A DNA stretch of 64,000 bases from Paenibacillus sp. PL2-23 (GTDB lineage: Bacteria > Bacillota > Bacilli > Paenibacillales > Paenibacillaceae). The notes beneath the pieces were generated by a model. It was not told where the DNA came from, ran no database searches, and saw only the letters and a list, made by a program, of their open reading frames with translations. The stretch is from NCBI RefSeq assembly GCF_040834005.1, contig NZ_CP162129.1, positions 447,501-511,500 of the forward strand, in the 5' to 3' direction. Made by a program: the position numbers and the translations under genes. Positions 37,068 to 46,481 of the stretch are shown in pieces; the first letter of the stretch is position 1, and each line of letters starts with the position of its first letter.

Positions 37068-38735
37068 TTATTTATTAATAGTCGCGTACCACTCGTTGGC
37101 TTCCTTCTCCAACTGCTCGCCGCCTGCCTTGCGCCACTTCTCTACGAACTCATCGAAGTAGCTGATTGGCTTATCGCCCGTAACGATCGTGATGTACGCC
37201 TCTTCCTGCAGCTTCTCAAGCTCTGCGCGGTACTTGCCTTCGGATTCCAGAGCTGTAAGCAGCTTGTTCTGAATGCCGTTCTCGTTCAGCTTGTTCGCTG
37301 CGCCAAACTCGTTTCTAAGCTTGTTGTCGATATTCTGATGCTCCAGCATCTGGAACGGATTAATAACCAAGTGGCCGCCGAGTTTCGCCATTTCTGCCGC
37401 CGTATGTGTTTTCGGATCGATCTGGGTCGCAGCCTTCTGGCCGTCCTCTTCCACATAGTGCCAATGTGTGCCTTCCAAGCCGTACCACATGATGCTTCTC
37501 TCATGATACGTTGCATTCATCGTCTCCAGCATTTCCAGCATGCGAATCAGCTTGCCAGGCTCGTTCTCAATATGCTTGCCGAAGCTGACGAAGCTGCCGC
37601 TCATCATGTTTTGCTGCCACATGCCCTGCTTGCCGTCCTTGCCGACTGGCGGCGTGCCCTGTATGATTGCTTCAGCAGCAGCGCTGTTCAGCTTGCCGAG
37701 CTCCGTAAAGTTCAGACCGGAGTTCTTGCTGCCGAGCTTCGGAATCCAGTGATAGAAGTAGCCTTGTCCCGATGTGCCGATACGTCCGTTAATGAACGCA
37801 TGGGAGAGAGCCCAGTTGCCGCCTTGATTCTCGCCTGTAATAAATTCCGGATCGATTACGCCGTCCTTGAACCACTTGTTCAGCAGGGTCAAAGCTTCCT
37901 TCATTTCCGGCTGAATACCGGAGTAGACAAGCTGGCCGTCGCGCTCCTGCCAGATCAGCTGGTCATTGCCCTTGTCTCCGTTGAAGATGTCCGGCATATA
38001 GCCGAAGGCGCCGAACACGGCAGCCATTGCGGAGTAGGACAAGCCGTACGTGTCCTTCTTGCCGTTGCCATCTGGGTCCTCCAGGGCGAATTTGTACATG
38101 AGCGCTTCGAATTCCTCCAGCGTCTCCGGCGCTTTGTCGACGCCGACCTTCGCCATCCAATCGCCGCGGTATACGAGAGGCGCACGGTGCTCACCCTGCG
38201 GCACAACATATGGAATGCCATACAGCTTGCCATCGATCTTGGAGTATTTGAAGATGTCCGGGAAGCTTTTCTCCAGGCTTGCATACAACGTTGGCGCATG
38301 CTCCTTCAGCAGGTCCTCCGGAATCTCGGCGAGGACATCGGACTTGATGTATTTCTGCAGGGAGCCGAAGCTGCGAACCTGCATCCGATCCGGAATTTCG
38401 CCAGACGCGAACTTCAGGTTCAGAAGCTCCTCGTATTTGTTGTTCTCGATGTTCAGGATGTCGAGCTCAACGTTGTACTTGTCATTGACATACTGGACGA
38501 GAGCCCCGTCTTTGTCCGTTGGACTTAGATGGTAAGAGGCAATCGAGAGGGTATGCTTCTGGCTTTTGTCGTCCACTACAGGCTCGCTTGTGCTGGTGCT
38601 TGCAGGAGTGTTCGTGCTGGCCTGTCTGTCATTGGACGAGCCATTGTTGGAGCAGCCGGCAGCAACGAGGGAGAAGCTGAGCAGCAACGCGACAGAGCCG
38701 CGCAGCAATAGAGCAGAATTGTTTTTGTTTTTCAT
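37068..38735 (-). CDS. LplA-type oligosaccharide-binding lipoprotein
   Basis: 555 residues from ATG 38735 (GGGAGG nine bases upstream; ATG 38741 is too near). Lipobox at Cys28 (LVAAGC) and a Ser/Thr-rich linker, then a family 1 solute-binding fold (TLSIASYHLSPTDKDG, FASGEIPDRM, YGIPYVVPQ). The length near 550 residues is typical for the LplA/YtcQ group that works with LplB/LplC permeases. It follows the LplC-like gene by 26 bp and precedes the GH2 gene, so its substrate is probably a GH2 product. Confidence 0.93.
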   Translation of the reverse strand: MKNKNNSALLLRGSVALLLSFSLVAAGCSNNGSSNDRQASTNTPASTSTSEPVVDDKSQKHTLSIASYHLSPTDKDGALVQYVNDKYNVELDILNIENNKYEELLNLKFASGEIPDRMQVRSFGSLQKYIKSDVLAEIPEDLLKEHAPTLYASLEKSFPDIFKYSKIDGKLYGIPYVVPQGEHRAPLVYRGDWMAKVGVDKAPETLEEFEALMYKFALEDPDGNGKKDTYGLSYSAMAAVFGAFGYMPDIFNGDKGNDQLIWQERDGQLVYSGIQPEMKEALTLLNKWFKDGVIDPEFITGENQGGNWALSHAFINGRIGTSGQGYFYHWIPKLGSKNSGLNFTELGKLNSAAAEAIIQGTPPVGKDGKQGMWQQNMMSGSFVSFGKHIENEPGKLIRMLEMLETMNATYHERSIMWYGLEGTHWHYVEEDGQKAATQIDPKTHTAAEMAKLGGHLVINPFQMLEHQNIDNKLRNEFGAANKLNENGIQNKLLTALESEGKYRAELEKLQEEAYITIVTGDKPISYFDEFVEKWRKAGGEQLEKEANEWYATINK

Positions 38736-38761
38736 GAACATTGACCTCCCTGAATGGTAGA

Positions 38762-39631
38762 TTACCCTTTTAATGAACCTACAAGAATGCCTTTAACAAA
38801 GTGCTTTTGCAAGAAGGGGTAGAACAGGATGATCGGAATCGTGGTGACCATAACCGTGGCGGCCTTGATCGTCTCCGGATTCAGATACGCTTCGGGATCG
38901 CTCATGTCCATCATCTGCTGAGTTCCCTCCAGAACGATCCGGCGCATAACAACCTGAAGCACCTGATTCGTTGGATCGGAGATGTAGATGAGAGAGTCGA
39001 ACCATGCATTCCAGTGCCATACGGCCGTCCACAGCACGACTGTCGCCAGAATCGGCATCGAGAGTGGAATGACAATACGGTACAGGATAATAATCTCATT
39101 CGCCCCATCGATCTTCGCGGATTCCTCCAGGCTTTCTGGAAGTGACATGAAGAAGTTCCGGCAGATGATCATATGGAAGGTATGAATGAGTGTGGGCAGC
39201 ACGAGCGCCCATGTCGTATTCATCATGCCAAGCGACTTGACGAGCAGGTAGAGCGGAATGAGTCCGCCGCTGAAGAACATCGTGAACACGACGAACATCG
39301 TCCAGAAGTTTCGGTTTGGAAAATATCGCTTGGCCAGCGGATATGCGGTGCATACCGTGACAATCAGGGTCAGCACCGTGCCGAGCGCCGTCCGGATGAA
39401 CGTATTGGCGAAGCCCGACAGAATGAACTCGTTCGTTAATACCTTGACGTAATTGTTCACAGTCCACTTCTCAGGCAGCAGCCGTATCGTCGCGAACGAC
39501 GATTCCGGCGAGCTGAAGGACATCGTGAACAGAAACAGGAACGGATACAGCATACTTAAACATAGCAGAATGAGCAACGTATGATTGAAGACGTCAAACG
39601 CAACACTCGAAAAGGACCATTTCTGCTTCAT
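38762..39631 (-). CDS. LplC-type sugar ABC permease
   Basis: 289 residues, about six membrane segments, EAA loop (EESAKIDGANE) and the typical ending KHFVKGILVGSLKG. It is 12 bp downstream of the LplB-like gene. No dedicated ATPase is present. Confidence 0.93.
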   Translation of the reverse strand: MKQKWSFSSVAFDVFNHTLLILLCLSMLYPFLFLFTMSFSSPESSFATIRLLPEKWTVNNYVKVLTNEFILSGFANTFIRTALGTVLTLIVTVCTAYPLAKRYFPNRNFWTMFVVFTMFFSGGLIPLYLLVKSLGMMNTTWALVLPTLIHTFHMIICRNFFMSLPESLEESAKIDGANEIIILYRIVIPLSMPILATVVLWTAVWHWNAWFDSLIYISDPTNQVLQVVMRRIVLEGTQQMMDMSDPEAYLNPETIKAATVMVTTIPIILFYPFLQKHFVKGILVGSLKG

Positions 39632-39643
39632 CGTACTTGCCTC

Positions 39644-40561
39644 CTACCACAAGCCGTAGTTGTTCACTCGCTTAACTATGGCGTTTGTAATAACAATCAG
39701 CGTAAAGGCCACGACATTCTTGAACAAGCCGACTGCCGTCGCAAAGCTGTATTCCATATCGACCAAGCCTCGTCGGTACGTGTATGTGCTGAGGACGTCG
39801 CCGACCTCATATACCGCTGAGTTGTACATATTGAATACTTGATCGAAGTCGTCATTAACCAGCTTGCCGATTGCAAAGATAAACATGATGGTAATAACCG
39901 GCACCATAGAAGGGAGCGTGATATAACGGATGTTATGGTAGCGGTTCGCTCCGTCTACCTTGGATGCCTCGTAAAGCTCGGGATTAATGCCTGTGAGCGC
40001 TGCCAGATAAATAATGGAGCTCCAGCCAATTTCCTTCCACATGTCCGTCAGTACCAGTACGGTGCGGAACCACTTGGGATCAGCCATGAAGTAGATCGGC
40101 TCGAAGCCCATCCATTTGATCACAGCGTTCAACGGTCCGATCGACGGCGACAGGAACTGAATGAACAAGGATGCGATAACGACCCACGACAGGAAGTGAG
40201 GCATGTAGCTCACCGTCTGAACAATACGCTTGAAGAACACCAGCCGTATTTCGTTCAGCAGAATCGCCAGCGCAATGGGAGCCGGGAATCCGAATATCAG
40301 CTTATACATACTAATAATGAGCGTATTGCGGAATACCTGCCAGAAGCTCTCCATCCCGAATATATCCCGGAAGTGCTGGAAGCCGACCCATTCGCTTCCC
40401 CATATTCCTTTACTGAATACGTAGTCCTTGAATGCGATCTGCATCCCGTAGATCGGTAGATAATGAAAGATAACATAATAGATGACCGCTGGGATAAATA
40501 GCAGAACCAAGTATTTGTGTCTCGCGTATGAACGCAGTACAGGCAGCTTCAGCAGATTCAT
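39644..40561 (-). CDS. LplB-type sugar ABC permease
   Basis: 305 residues with six membrane segments; family marks YVIFHYLPIYGMQIAFKDY near the N-terminus and EAA-loop equivalent YEASKVDGAN. First gene of the leftward importer operon, divergent from the transmembrane AraC sensor at 40804, which very probably regulates it. Confidence 0.93.
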   Translation of the reverse strand: MNLLKLPVLRSYARHKYLVLLFIPAVIYYVIFHYLPIYGMQIAFKDYVFSKGIWGSEWVGFQHFRDIFGMESFWQVFRNTLIISMYKLIFGFPAPIALAILLNEIRLVFFKRIVQTVSYMPHFLSWVVIASLFIQFLSPSIGPLNAVIKWMGFEPIYFMADPKWFRTVLVLTDMWKEIGWSSIIYLAALTGINPELYEASKVDGANRYHNIRYITLPSMVPVITIMFIFAIGKLVNDDFDQVFNMYNSAVYEVGDVLSTYTYRRGLVDMEYSFATAVGLFKNVVAFTLIVITNAIVKRVNNYGLW

Positions 40562-40803
40562 TTGTTGTTCACCTCGTCTTTCATCGCGGTTTAGCGTTCA
40601 GCCCGCTTGCGTAGCTTTACTATACCCAGCGGTGCCTTATTCGGAAATCCTAAAGATCCGCAGGGATATAAAAATGCGTCATCTTGGCGGTATAAACATT
40701 TCCACACGATAATAAAAAACGACGCAAGCCCGTATTTCCATTGACTTTCGCCGTATTATTCCTACATTATAAGTGAATACATCTCGACGGGGAGGGAAGA
40801 GAA

Positions 40804-43140
40804 ATGCTGGCTTTACTGCGACGCAAAAGCAACTTCTTCTTCCGGCTCATTCTTTCGTATATTTTATTGCTCGTGCTTGCCGTCGTGCTGGTCGGCTATG
40901 GCTCATACCTGCAATTCACCCAGCATTTCAATGAGCAGGTGCAGCAGGTTAACGAGCGAATATTGAGCCAATGGAGTTCGACCATCGATATGACAGTCGT
41001 TCAGAAGGCGGAATCCATCTATCTGGGGCTTGTCACTGACTCCTATCAGAATGCCGACCTGCTGGATTTGTTCAACGGTCCTGCCAGCGGGCAATATGTC
41101 AAAATCAAAAACGTCCAGGGCTTGCTGTCTACGGCTGTTGCGGCGGCGCCGGATATCGTGGAGTCGATCGACATGTATGTGATCGACTCCGGTCTCCGCA
41201 TCTCATCGCTTCGCGGCGTGACCTTCGGGGATGACCCCGCGTCCGCCAGCATGGGGCAGCCCTACTGGATCAAAGCCGCCACCGCAACGGCCCCTACCTC
41301 ATTGTGGCTGCTTACGGATGCGGAGACGCGGCTGGCGGAGCAGCATTCCGCCAAGCGGCTTACGCTGGTAAGGCCGTATCCGCTGACGGGCGATCGCTCC
41401 AAGCAGCGCGGCTTCGTGGCCATTCATATCCGGGCTCAGCTGATTGATCAGCTGATTGCGAACAAATCCTCCAGCGATCGGAGCATTACCGTTCTTGTGG
41501 ATGCTTACGGGAATGTACTGGCCTCCAGTGTGTCGAGCTTGCCAAGCAAGGCGTGGTCGGAGCTGGTGGGACAGATTGCCCAGGCGCCCCAGACCAACCT
41601 GCACCAGGTTGTGGATATCGGGGATGAAGCCACGATCGCCGGCTATACGACGCTTCCCTCCTACGGGTGGAGGCTGATCAGCTTCACGCCCGTGGAGGAA
41701 TTCTACAGCAAGGGCGCCCGCATTCGTAACAATGTCCTGTTCACCAGCATAGCGGTCATTGTGGTTGGCCTGCTGCTGGCGCATTTATTCGCCTCCCGCT
41801 TCTATCACCCCGTGCGGACGATCGTCAACTCCGCCAGAACGTGGCTGGGGCAAGGACACAGCGCGCTGCAGCAGAAGGAGGGGGCCTCCGCCAATGAATT
41901 TCTCATGATTAATGAGATGATCGGCGGCCTGTCGGTGCAGGTGAACGAGCTGCAGCATACGCTAAGCTCCAATATGCCTATTATGAAGCACAACTTCGTG
42001 TACGGCTTGCTGCTGCAAGGCTACAACTCCAACGAGGAGGTGCAAGCCCGGCTGAAGCTGCTCCGTGCGTCGTTCCCGTTCAATCGGTACGTCGCCATTC
42101 AGATCCAGCTGTCCCCGCAGCAGATGGCTGATATGGATACGGAAACGAGAGAATTTGTGAAATTTTACGTGATGGAGAAGGTGGAGGAGCAGCTGGCGGA
42201 GCATCCTATGCGCGTCTTTGCGGCGGATTTGTCCAATGATCGGATTGGCATCGTTGTGAATCTGGAGGTAGCGGAGATGAACCATCTGGCAGAGCGCTGC
42301 CGGGATGTCGTATCCGTCATCTATGCCAACTTCATGGTGGAGGCGACAATATTAATCGGCGGGACGGTGGAATCGCCGCTTGCGCTGCCCGACTCCTACA
42401 AGCAGACGGAGAAGCTGTCGAGCTATCTCTATTACTTGCCGAGGGTGCAGGCGGTCTATGAGGTGGAGCTGCTGCGCCGCGAGGAGAGCAAGGAGGAAAT
42501 GCCGGAGGAGCTGGTGGACAGCTTCGCCAGAAGCCTGCGAGGCCGTCAGCCGGAGGCGACGGAGGAAGCGATGCTCCTCATTATCGAGCAGATGGGCAAG
42601 GGGAACTACTCGCTGCAGCATTGCGAACAGCGCTGGTCCGAGATGATGAACGCCTTCTACAGCTACCTGAAGGAGATGAACCTGCGCTCCAAGGATATCG
42701 TCTCCGCTTACGTGCAGGAGGAGCTCAAGGAAGTGAAGCATATCGTGGAGTTTCAGCAGCTGCTGTTCCGGATGGTCGTCAAGACGTGGGTGCTGATGGA
42801 AAGCAAGACCAATGACCGGACGTATGAAATCGTAGACCGGGTCAAGTCGTACATTCACGAGCAGTACCATATGCCGCTGTCGCTGGACTATCTGGCAGAC
42901 CTTGTGCAGACGAGCCCCCGTTATTTGAGCAAAATATTCAAGGACGAGACCGGCATGAACTTCGTCGATTACCTGAACGCGATCCGTATGGAGCGGGCCA
43001 AGGAGCTGCTGCTGTCCACCGAGCTGACGGTAGAGGACATCGCCAGCAAGACCGGCTTCAACAGCTCCGCCTATTTCATCCGCAAGTTCCGGGAATCGCA
43101 GGGCACCACGCCGAAGATGTTCCGCCAGTTGCAGCAGTAG
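40804..43140 (+). CDS. Transmembrane AraC-type sensor-regulator
   Basis: 778 residues. Two membrane segments (about 13-33 and 305-326) surround a ~270-residue Cache-like outside sensor domain. A long cytoplasmic region follows, then a C-terminal AraC double helix-turn-helix (about 678-778: LDYLADLVQTSPRYLSKIF, VEDIASKTGFNSSAYFIRKF). The one-polypeptide form joins sensing outside with DNA binding inside, with no phosphorelay. The start at ATG 40804 has GGGAAGAGAA upstream. Divergent from the LplBC operon (242-bp shared region), consistent with control of the importer and GH2. Confidence 0.92.
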   Translation: MLALLRRKSNFFFRLILSYILLLVLAVVLVGYGSYLQFTQHFNEQVQQVNERILSQWSSTIDMTVVQKAESIYLGLVTDSYQNADLLDLFNGPASGQYVKIKNVQGLLSTAVAAAPDIVESIDMYVIDSGLRISSLRGVTFGDDPASASMGQPYWIKAATATAPTSLWLLTDAETRLAEQHSAKRLTLVRPYPLTGDRSKQRGFVAIHIRAQLIDQLIANKSSSDRSITVLVDAYGNVLASSVSSLPSKAWSELVGQIAQAPQTNLHQVVDIGDEATIAGYTTLPSYGWRLISFTPVEEFYSKGARIRNNVLFTSIAVIVVGLLLAHLFASRFYHPVRTIVNSARTWLGQGHSALQQKEGASANEFLMINEMIGGLSVQVNELQHTLSSNMPIMKHNFVYGLLLQGYNSNEEVQARLKLLRASFPFNRYVAIQIQLSPQQMADMDTETREFVKFYVMEKVEEQLAEHPMRVFAADLSNDRIGIVVNLEVAEMNHLAERCRDVVSVIYANFMVEATILIGGTVESPLALPDSYKQTEKLSSYLYYLPRVQAVYEVELLRREESKEEMPEELVDSFARSLRGRQPEATEEAMLLIIEQMGKGNYSLQHCEQRWSEMMNAFYSYLKEMNLRSKDIVSAYVQEELKEVKHIVEFQQLLFRMVVKTWVLMESKTNDRTYEIVDRVKSYIHEQYHMPLSLDYLADLVQTSPRYLSKIFKDETGMNFVDYLNAIRMERAKELLLSTELTVEDIASKTGFNSSAYFIRKFRESQGTTPKMFRQLQQ

Positions 43141-43162
43141 GCTCATTGAGCTTACTTTATGG

Positions 43163-43192
43163 AAGAGGCTGTCCCTAGGACGGCCTCTTTTC
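43163..43192 (+). terminator. Terminator after AraC sensor gene
   Basis: AAGAGGCTGTCC-cta-GGACGGCCTCTTTT, with one mismatch and a short T-tract, 22 bp after the stop codon. Confidence 0.75.
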
Positions 43193-43199
43193 TATGTTT

Positions 43200-43631
43200 C
43201 GCGCGCCTAACTGCTCCAAAACCCCCGTCTCCGCCGAAATAGACGTTCATGGCACGTCTAAATGCTCCAAAACCCTCGTCACCGTCGAAATAGACGTTTC
43301 TGGCACGTCTAAAAGCCCCAAACCTCCCGTCACCACCGAAATAGACGTTCCTGGCACGTCTAAATGCCCCAAACTCCTCGCTCCCGCCGAAATGGACGTT
43401 CCTGGCACGTCTAAAAGCCCCAAACCCCTTGCTCCCGCCGAAATAGACGTTCCTGGCACGTCTAAATGCTCCAAAACCCCCGTCACCGTCGAAATAGACG
43501 TTCCTGACACATCTAAATGCCTCGAACTCAGCGCTCCCGCCGAAATAGACGTTTCTGGCACGTCTAAATGCTCCAAAACCCTCGTCACCGTCGAAATAGA
43601 CGTTTCTGGCACGTCTAAAAGCCCCAAACCT
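43200..43631. repeat. Tandem array B, left part: eight palindromes at 51-bp spacing
   Basis: The core AGACGttcctggcACGTCT-type inverted repeat (AGACG...CGTCT) begins at 43241, 43292, 43343, 43394, 43445, 43496, 43547 and 43598, exactly 51 bp apart. Spacers are of several types ending in CCGCCGAAAT or CCGTCGAAAT. Units 7 and 8 repeat units 1 and 2, which reveals a 306-bp (six-unit) higher-order repeat that continues to the right of the inserted IS. Both strands give long open frames simply because 51 is divisible by three and the unit has no stops; there are no convincing starts, so I regard it as non-coding. Confidence 0.9.
43624..43631. repeat. Left copy of 8-bp target duplication
   Basis: CCAAACCT immediately left of the IS; the same eight bases follow the right end at 45050-45057. 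Confidence 0.85.
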
Positions 43632-45049
43632 GATGACGTACAATAAGTTGTGTACCAAGTTTTGGTCCTTTCCAAAACGAAAAAAAGTAGGGTATCCTCG
43701 GGATTGCTGAGATCACCAAGAGGAGGACCCTACTCGATGACTACTATACCCGAAAATCTGTTTAATGAGCTACTTGAAAATACTGTTACGAAGCTGTTGA
43801 AGGAGAAGCTGGAATTACTGCTCCGTGAAGAACTTAAAAATTACATGACGGTTGAACAGCCTCATGAGCGCAACAGCCGTAACGGCCACTATACGCGCGC
43901 TTTTCAAACTCGCTACGGGACGATCCACGATCTTCAAGTACCACGCGATCGTAAGGGCAAGTTCCAAACAAGTTTGTTTAAACCGTACCAACGCCGAGAA
44001 GGTTGGTTGGAAGAAGCAATCATACACATGTACAAAGGCGGTATGAGCACGCGTGAGGTGGCTAATTTCATTGAAAGCATGTTTGGCAGCCAGTACTCAC
44101 CAGCGACCATCAGCAACATCACCAAAACCGTCATGGAGGACATTCATGAATGGAGGACACGCCAACTCGAACAGCGTTACTCTGTCATTTATCTCGATGG
44201 TCTGTACGTCAAATTGAAACGCAACACGGTAAGTAGTGAGGTCGTGTATTTAATTATGGGCATTGACGAAAAAGGTTACCGGCAGATCCTAGGCTTCGAC
44301 GTTGGCGGCCATGAGAGCTCTAACGGCTGGATGGAGGTACTTAAAGATCTCAAAAACCGTGGCGCTACTGACGTGTTGTTAGGCGTGTTTGACGGACTGC
44401 CAGGGCTTGAAGAAGCGTTTCGCAAGATCTACCCCAAAGCCGATGTGCAGCATTGTGTCGTGCATAAGGTTCGTGCGACGTTTCCCAAGATCCGTGTTTC
44501 CGACAAAACTGAATTTCTAGATGATTTAAAGCAGGTGTATACCGCAGTTGATGGAGATGTCGCAAAAGCCGTATTTGACGGTTTTAAAGCAACGTGGGGC
44601 AAGCGCTATCCCCGCGAAGTAGCTTCCTGGGAAGAACAGCTCTCCACGCTGCTCACCTTCTACAAGTATCCACCGATGGTGCAGTATGCGGTCTATACCA
44701 CGAATGCAATTGAGCGCATGAACAAGGAGCTACGCAAAAGGCTAAAGCCTATGAATAGCCTGACAAACATTGAATCCGCCGAGAAGATCATTTATCTGCA
44801 AGCGACAGGCTATAACGAGAAGTGGTTCGGCAGAGCCATCCGTGGATTTGCAGATCCGGAAACCAAGGCTGTCTTTGAAGAAATGTTTATGTCACGGTAC
44901 GGCTCGTTGCGAACGAAGGAAGAAATGTAAGACGCTGACCGGTGGTTTGCTGGGGGGCGGAGCCCCCCAGCAAACCACCACCCATTAAAACAAAAACATA
45001 TCCATCGTCCCGATGGAAAAACCTACTACACAATATTCTTGACGTTACC
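43632..45049 (+). mobile_element. IS256-family insertion sequence inside array B
   Basis: 1418 bp, with imperfect terminal inverted repeats: GATGACGTACAATAAGTTGT at the left and GGTAACGTCAAGAATATTGT as the complement of the right end, sharing ACGT, TTGTGTA and later positions in register. An 8-bp direct repeat CCAAACCT flanks it, the usual size for IS256 insertions. One transposase gene. With the IS and one CCAAACCT copy removed, the 51-bp repeat phase is restored exactly. Confidence 0.92.
43737..44930 (+). CDS. IS256-family transposase (mutator type)
   Basis: 397 residues from ATG 43737 (GAGGAGGACC upstream). The DDE acids sit in their usual settings: Asp in VIYLDGLYVKLKR, Asp in GVFDGLPGLEEAF and Glu in NAIERMNKELRKR. 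The N-terminal helical region and RNGHYTRAFQTRYG block are typical. No frameshift or stop is seen, so the element may be active. Confidence 0.95.
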   Translation: MTTIPENLFNELLENTVTKLLKEKLELLLREELKNYMTVEQPHERNSRNGHYTRAFQTRYGTIHDLQVPRDRKGKFQTSLFKPYQRREGWLEEAIIHMYKGGMSTREVANFIESMFGSQYSPATISNITKTVMEDIHEWRTRQLEQRYSVIYLDGLYVKLKRNTVSSEVVYLIMGIDEKGYRQILGFDVGGHESSNGWMEVLKDLKNRGATDVLLGVFDGLPGLEEAFRKIYPKADVQHCVVHKVRATFPKIRVSDKTEFLDDLKQVYTAVDGDVAKAVFDGFKATWGKRYPREVASWEEQLSTLLTFYKYPPMVQYAVYTTNAIERMNKELRKRLKPMNSLTNIESAEKIIYLQATGYNEKWFGRAIRGFADPETKAVFEEMFMSRYGSLRTKEEM

Positions 45050-45324
45050 CCAAACCTCCCGTCACCACCGAAATAGACGTTCCTGGCACGTCTAAATGCC
45101 CCAAACTCCTCGCTCCCGCCGAAATAGACGTTCCTGGCACGTCTAAAAGCCCCAAACCCCTTGCTCCCGCCGAAATAGACGTTCCTGGCACGTCTAAATG
45201 CTCCAAAACCCCCGTCACCGTCGAAATAGACGTTCCTGACACATCTAAATGCCTCGAACTCAGCGCTCCCGCCGAAATAGACGTTTCTGGCACGTCTAAA
45301 TGCTCCAAACCCCTCGCTCCCCAA
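45050..45324. repeat. Tandem array B, right part: five palindromes at 51-bp spacing
   Basis: Palindromes begin at 45075, 45126, 45177, 45228 and 45279. The spacers match units 3 to 7 of the left part almost base for base (the second unit has TAGACG where its left copy has TGGACG), and the last spacer diverges into unique sequence. It is the second copy of the 306-bp higher-order repeat. Unique sequence from about 45325 leads to the gerAB start. Confidence 0.9.
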
Positions 45325-45392
45325 ACAATCCACATAAATTTTCCTCAATAGGAAACGTTAAGATTACCAACGGTTTCTCTTGGAGGAATAAT

Positions 45393-46481
45393 ATGGATAC
45401 TTTATTTTCGCGGACCCAAATCGTGTTTCTCCTGCTTCTGGCTCTCGGCATCTCCAATCACGTGTTAATTCTTCCTCATCTGCTGCAGAAGGCGGGCAGG
45501 GACGCATGGCTTAGCGTAATTATCGGTTATGGCGTCTTGGTTCTCTGGAGTATGCTCCTCTACCGCGTGCTGAAGTCGATGAGGGGGCAAAGCTTGAAGA
45601 GCTGGCTGAACGGCCGGGGAGGGGCGATCTCTTATGGCTTAATCGGTGGGAGCGTCCTCCTGTATTTTCTGCTGGCTGGAGCTATTATCATCTACGATAC
45701 GACCAAAAATGTGACAATCTATTTTCTCCCCCGAACACCGTCTACAATCACCATACTAAGCTTTGTTCTATTAACGTACTGGGCGGCCCAAGCGGGACTG
45801 AAGACGCTGGTGTACATGGCCGCGCTGCTGCTTCCTCTCGTGTGGCTGCTTGGTATGGGCGTGGCGATATTCACGATGGACAGCAAGGACTACGGGCTGC
45901 TCCAGCCGGTACTGGCGGAGGGTTGGTCAGCGCCAATGGCTGGCTCCATGATTGCTGTTGGCGGGAGCTTCGATCTGCTTGTACTGCTGCTGCTGCAGCA
46001 CAGAATGAATAAGCCCATCCATTATGCCATGCTGCTCGTTGTCATCACCCTGCTTGCTGGATTAATTCTGGGTCCAACTGTAGGGGCGATTGCCGCATTT
46101 GGTCCCGTTCAGGCAGGCAACCTCAGATTTCCTCCCTTCGAGCAGTGGCGACTTGTCATGATTGGCCATTACATCTCTCATGTGGACTTTCTCGCTGCCT
46201 TCCAGTTAATGGCCGGGAGTGTGGTGCGAGCAGGGCTGTGCCTGCATGTGCTGGTGGAGGCGCTGGAGCTTCGCAAGCCAGCGATGAAGCAGGCTGTGTT
46301 AATTACAGTCCTATTCCTCATGGCGCTGCCAGCGCTACTGGAAGTCAGCGATATTACAATACAGAGCTGGCTCCACCAGTACTATTACAAGAGCTCCTTG
46401 ATATGGGGCGCTGTTGTCACAGCAACATTGTTTGCGGCTAGTTATGTAAGAGGAAGGAGGGAGGTGAAGCGAGATGGGTGA
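45393..46481 (+). CDS. GerAB-type spore germination receptor permease subunit
   Basis: 362 residues from ATG 45393 behind TTGGAGGAATAAT. About ten membrane segments in the APC-superfamily spore-permease arrangement (TQIVFLLLLALGISNHVL at the start). It is the B subunit of a nutrient germinant receptor in the spore inner membrane and is thought to bind the germinant (family knowledge). It overlaps the next gene by 8 bp. Order B-A-C differs from the A-B-C of Bacillus subtilis gerA. Confidence 0.9.
   Translation: MDTLFSRTQIVFLLLLALGISNHVLILPHLLQKAGRDAWLSVIIGYGVLVLWSMLLYRVLKSMRGQSLKSWLNGRGGAISYGLIGGSVLLYFLLAGAIIIYDTTKNVTIYFLPRTPSTITILSFVLLTYWAAQAGLKTLVYMAALLLPLVWLLGMGVAIFTMDSKDYGLLQPVLAEGWSAPMAGSMIAVGGSFDLLVLLLLQHRMNKPIHYAMLLVVITLLAGLILGPTVGAIAAFGPVQAGNLRFPPFEQWRLVMIGHYISHVDFLAAFQLMAGSVVRAGLCLHVLVEALELRKPAMKQAVLITVLFLMALPALLEVSDITIQSWLHQYYYKSSLIWGAVVTATLFAASYVRGRREVKRDG

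Noticed and set aside
37047..38528. A 493-codon open frame opposite the LplA-type binding protein
   Set aside because: It is a shadow frame on the opposite strand of a strongly supported gene; no family features, and the G+C-rich codon pattern explains the openness.
43152..43658. Long open frames of about 150-168 codons on both strands of array B (17-residue repeats)
   Set aside because: The frames arise because the 51-bp unit is divisible by three and has no stops. They lack credible starts or ribosome-binding sites, the reverse one begins inside the IS, and both strands are equally open.
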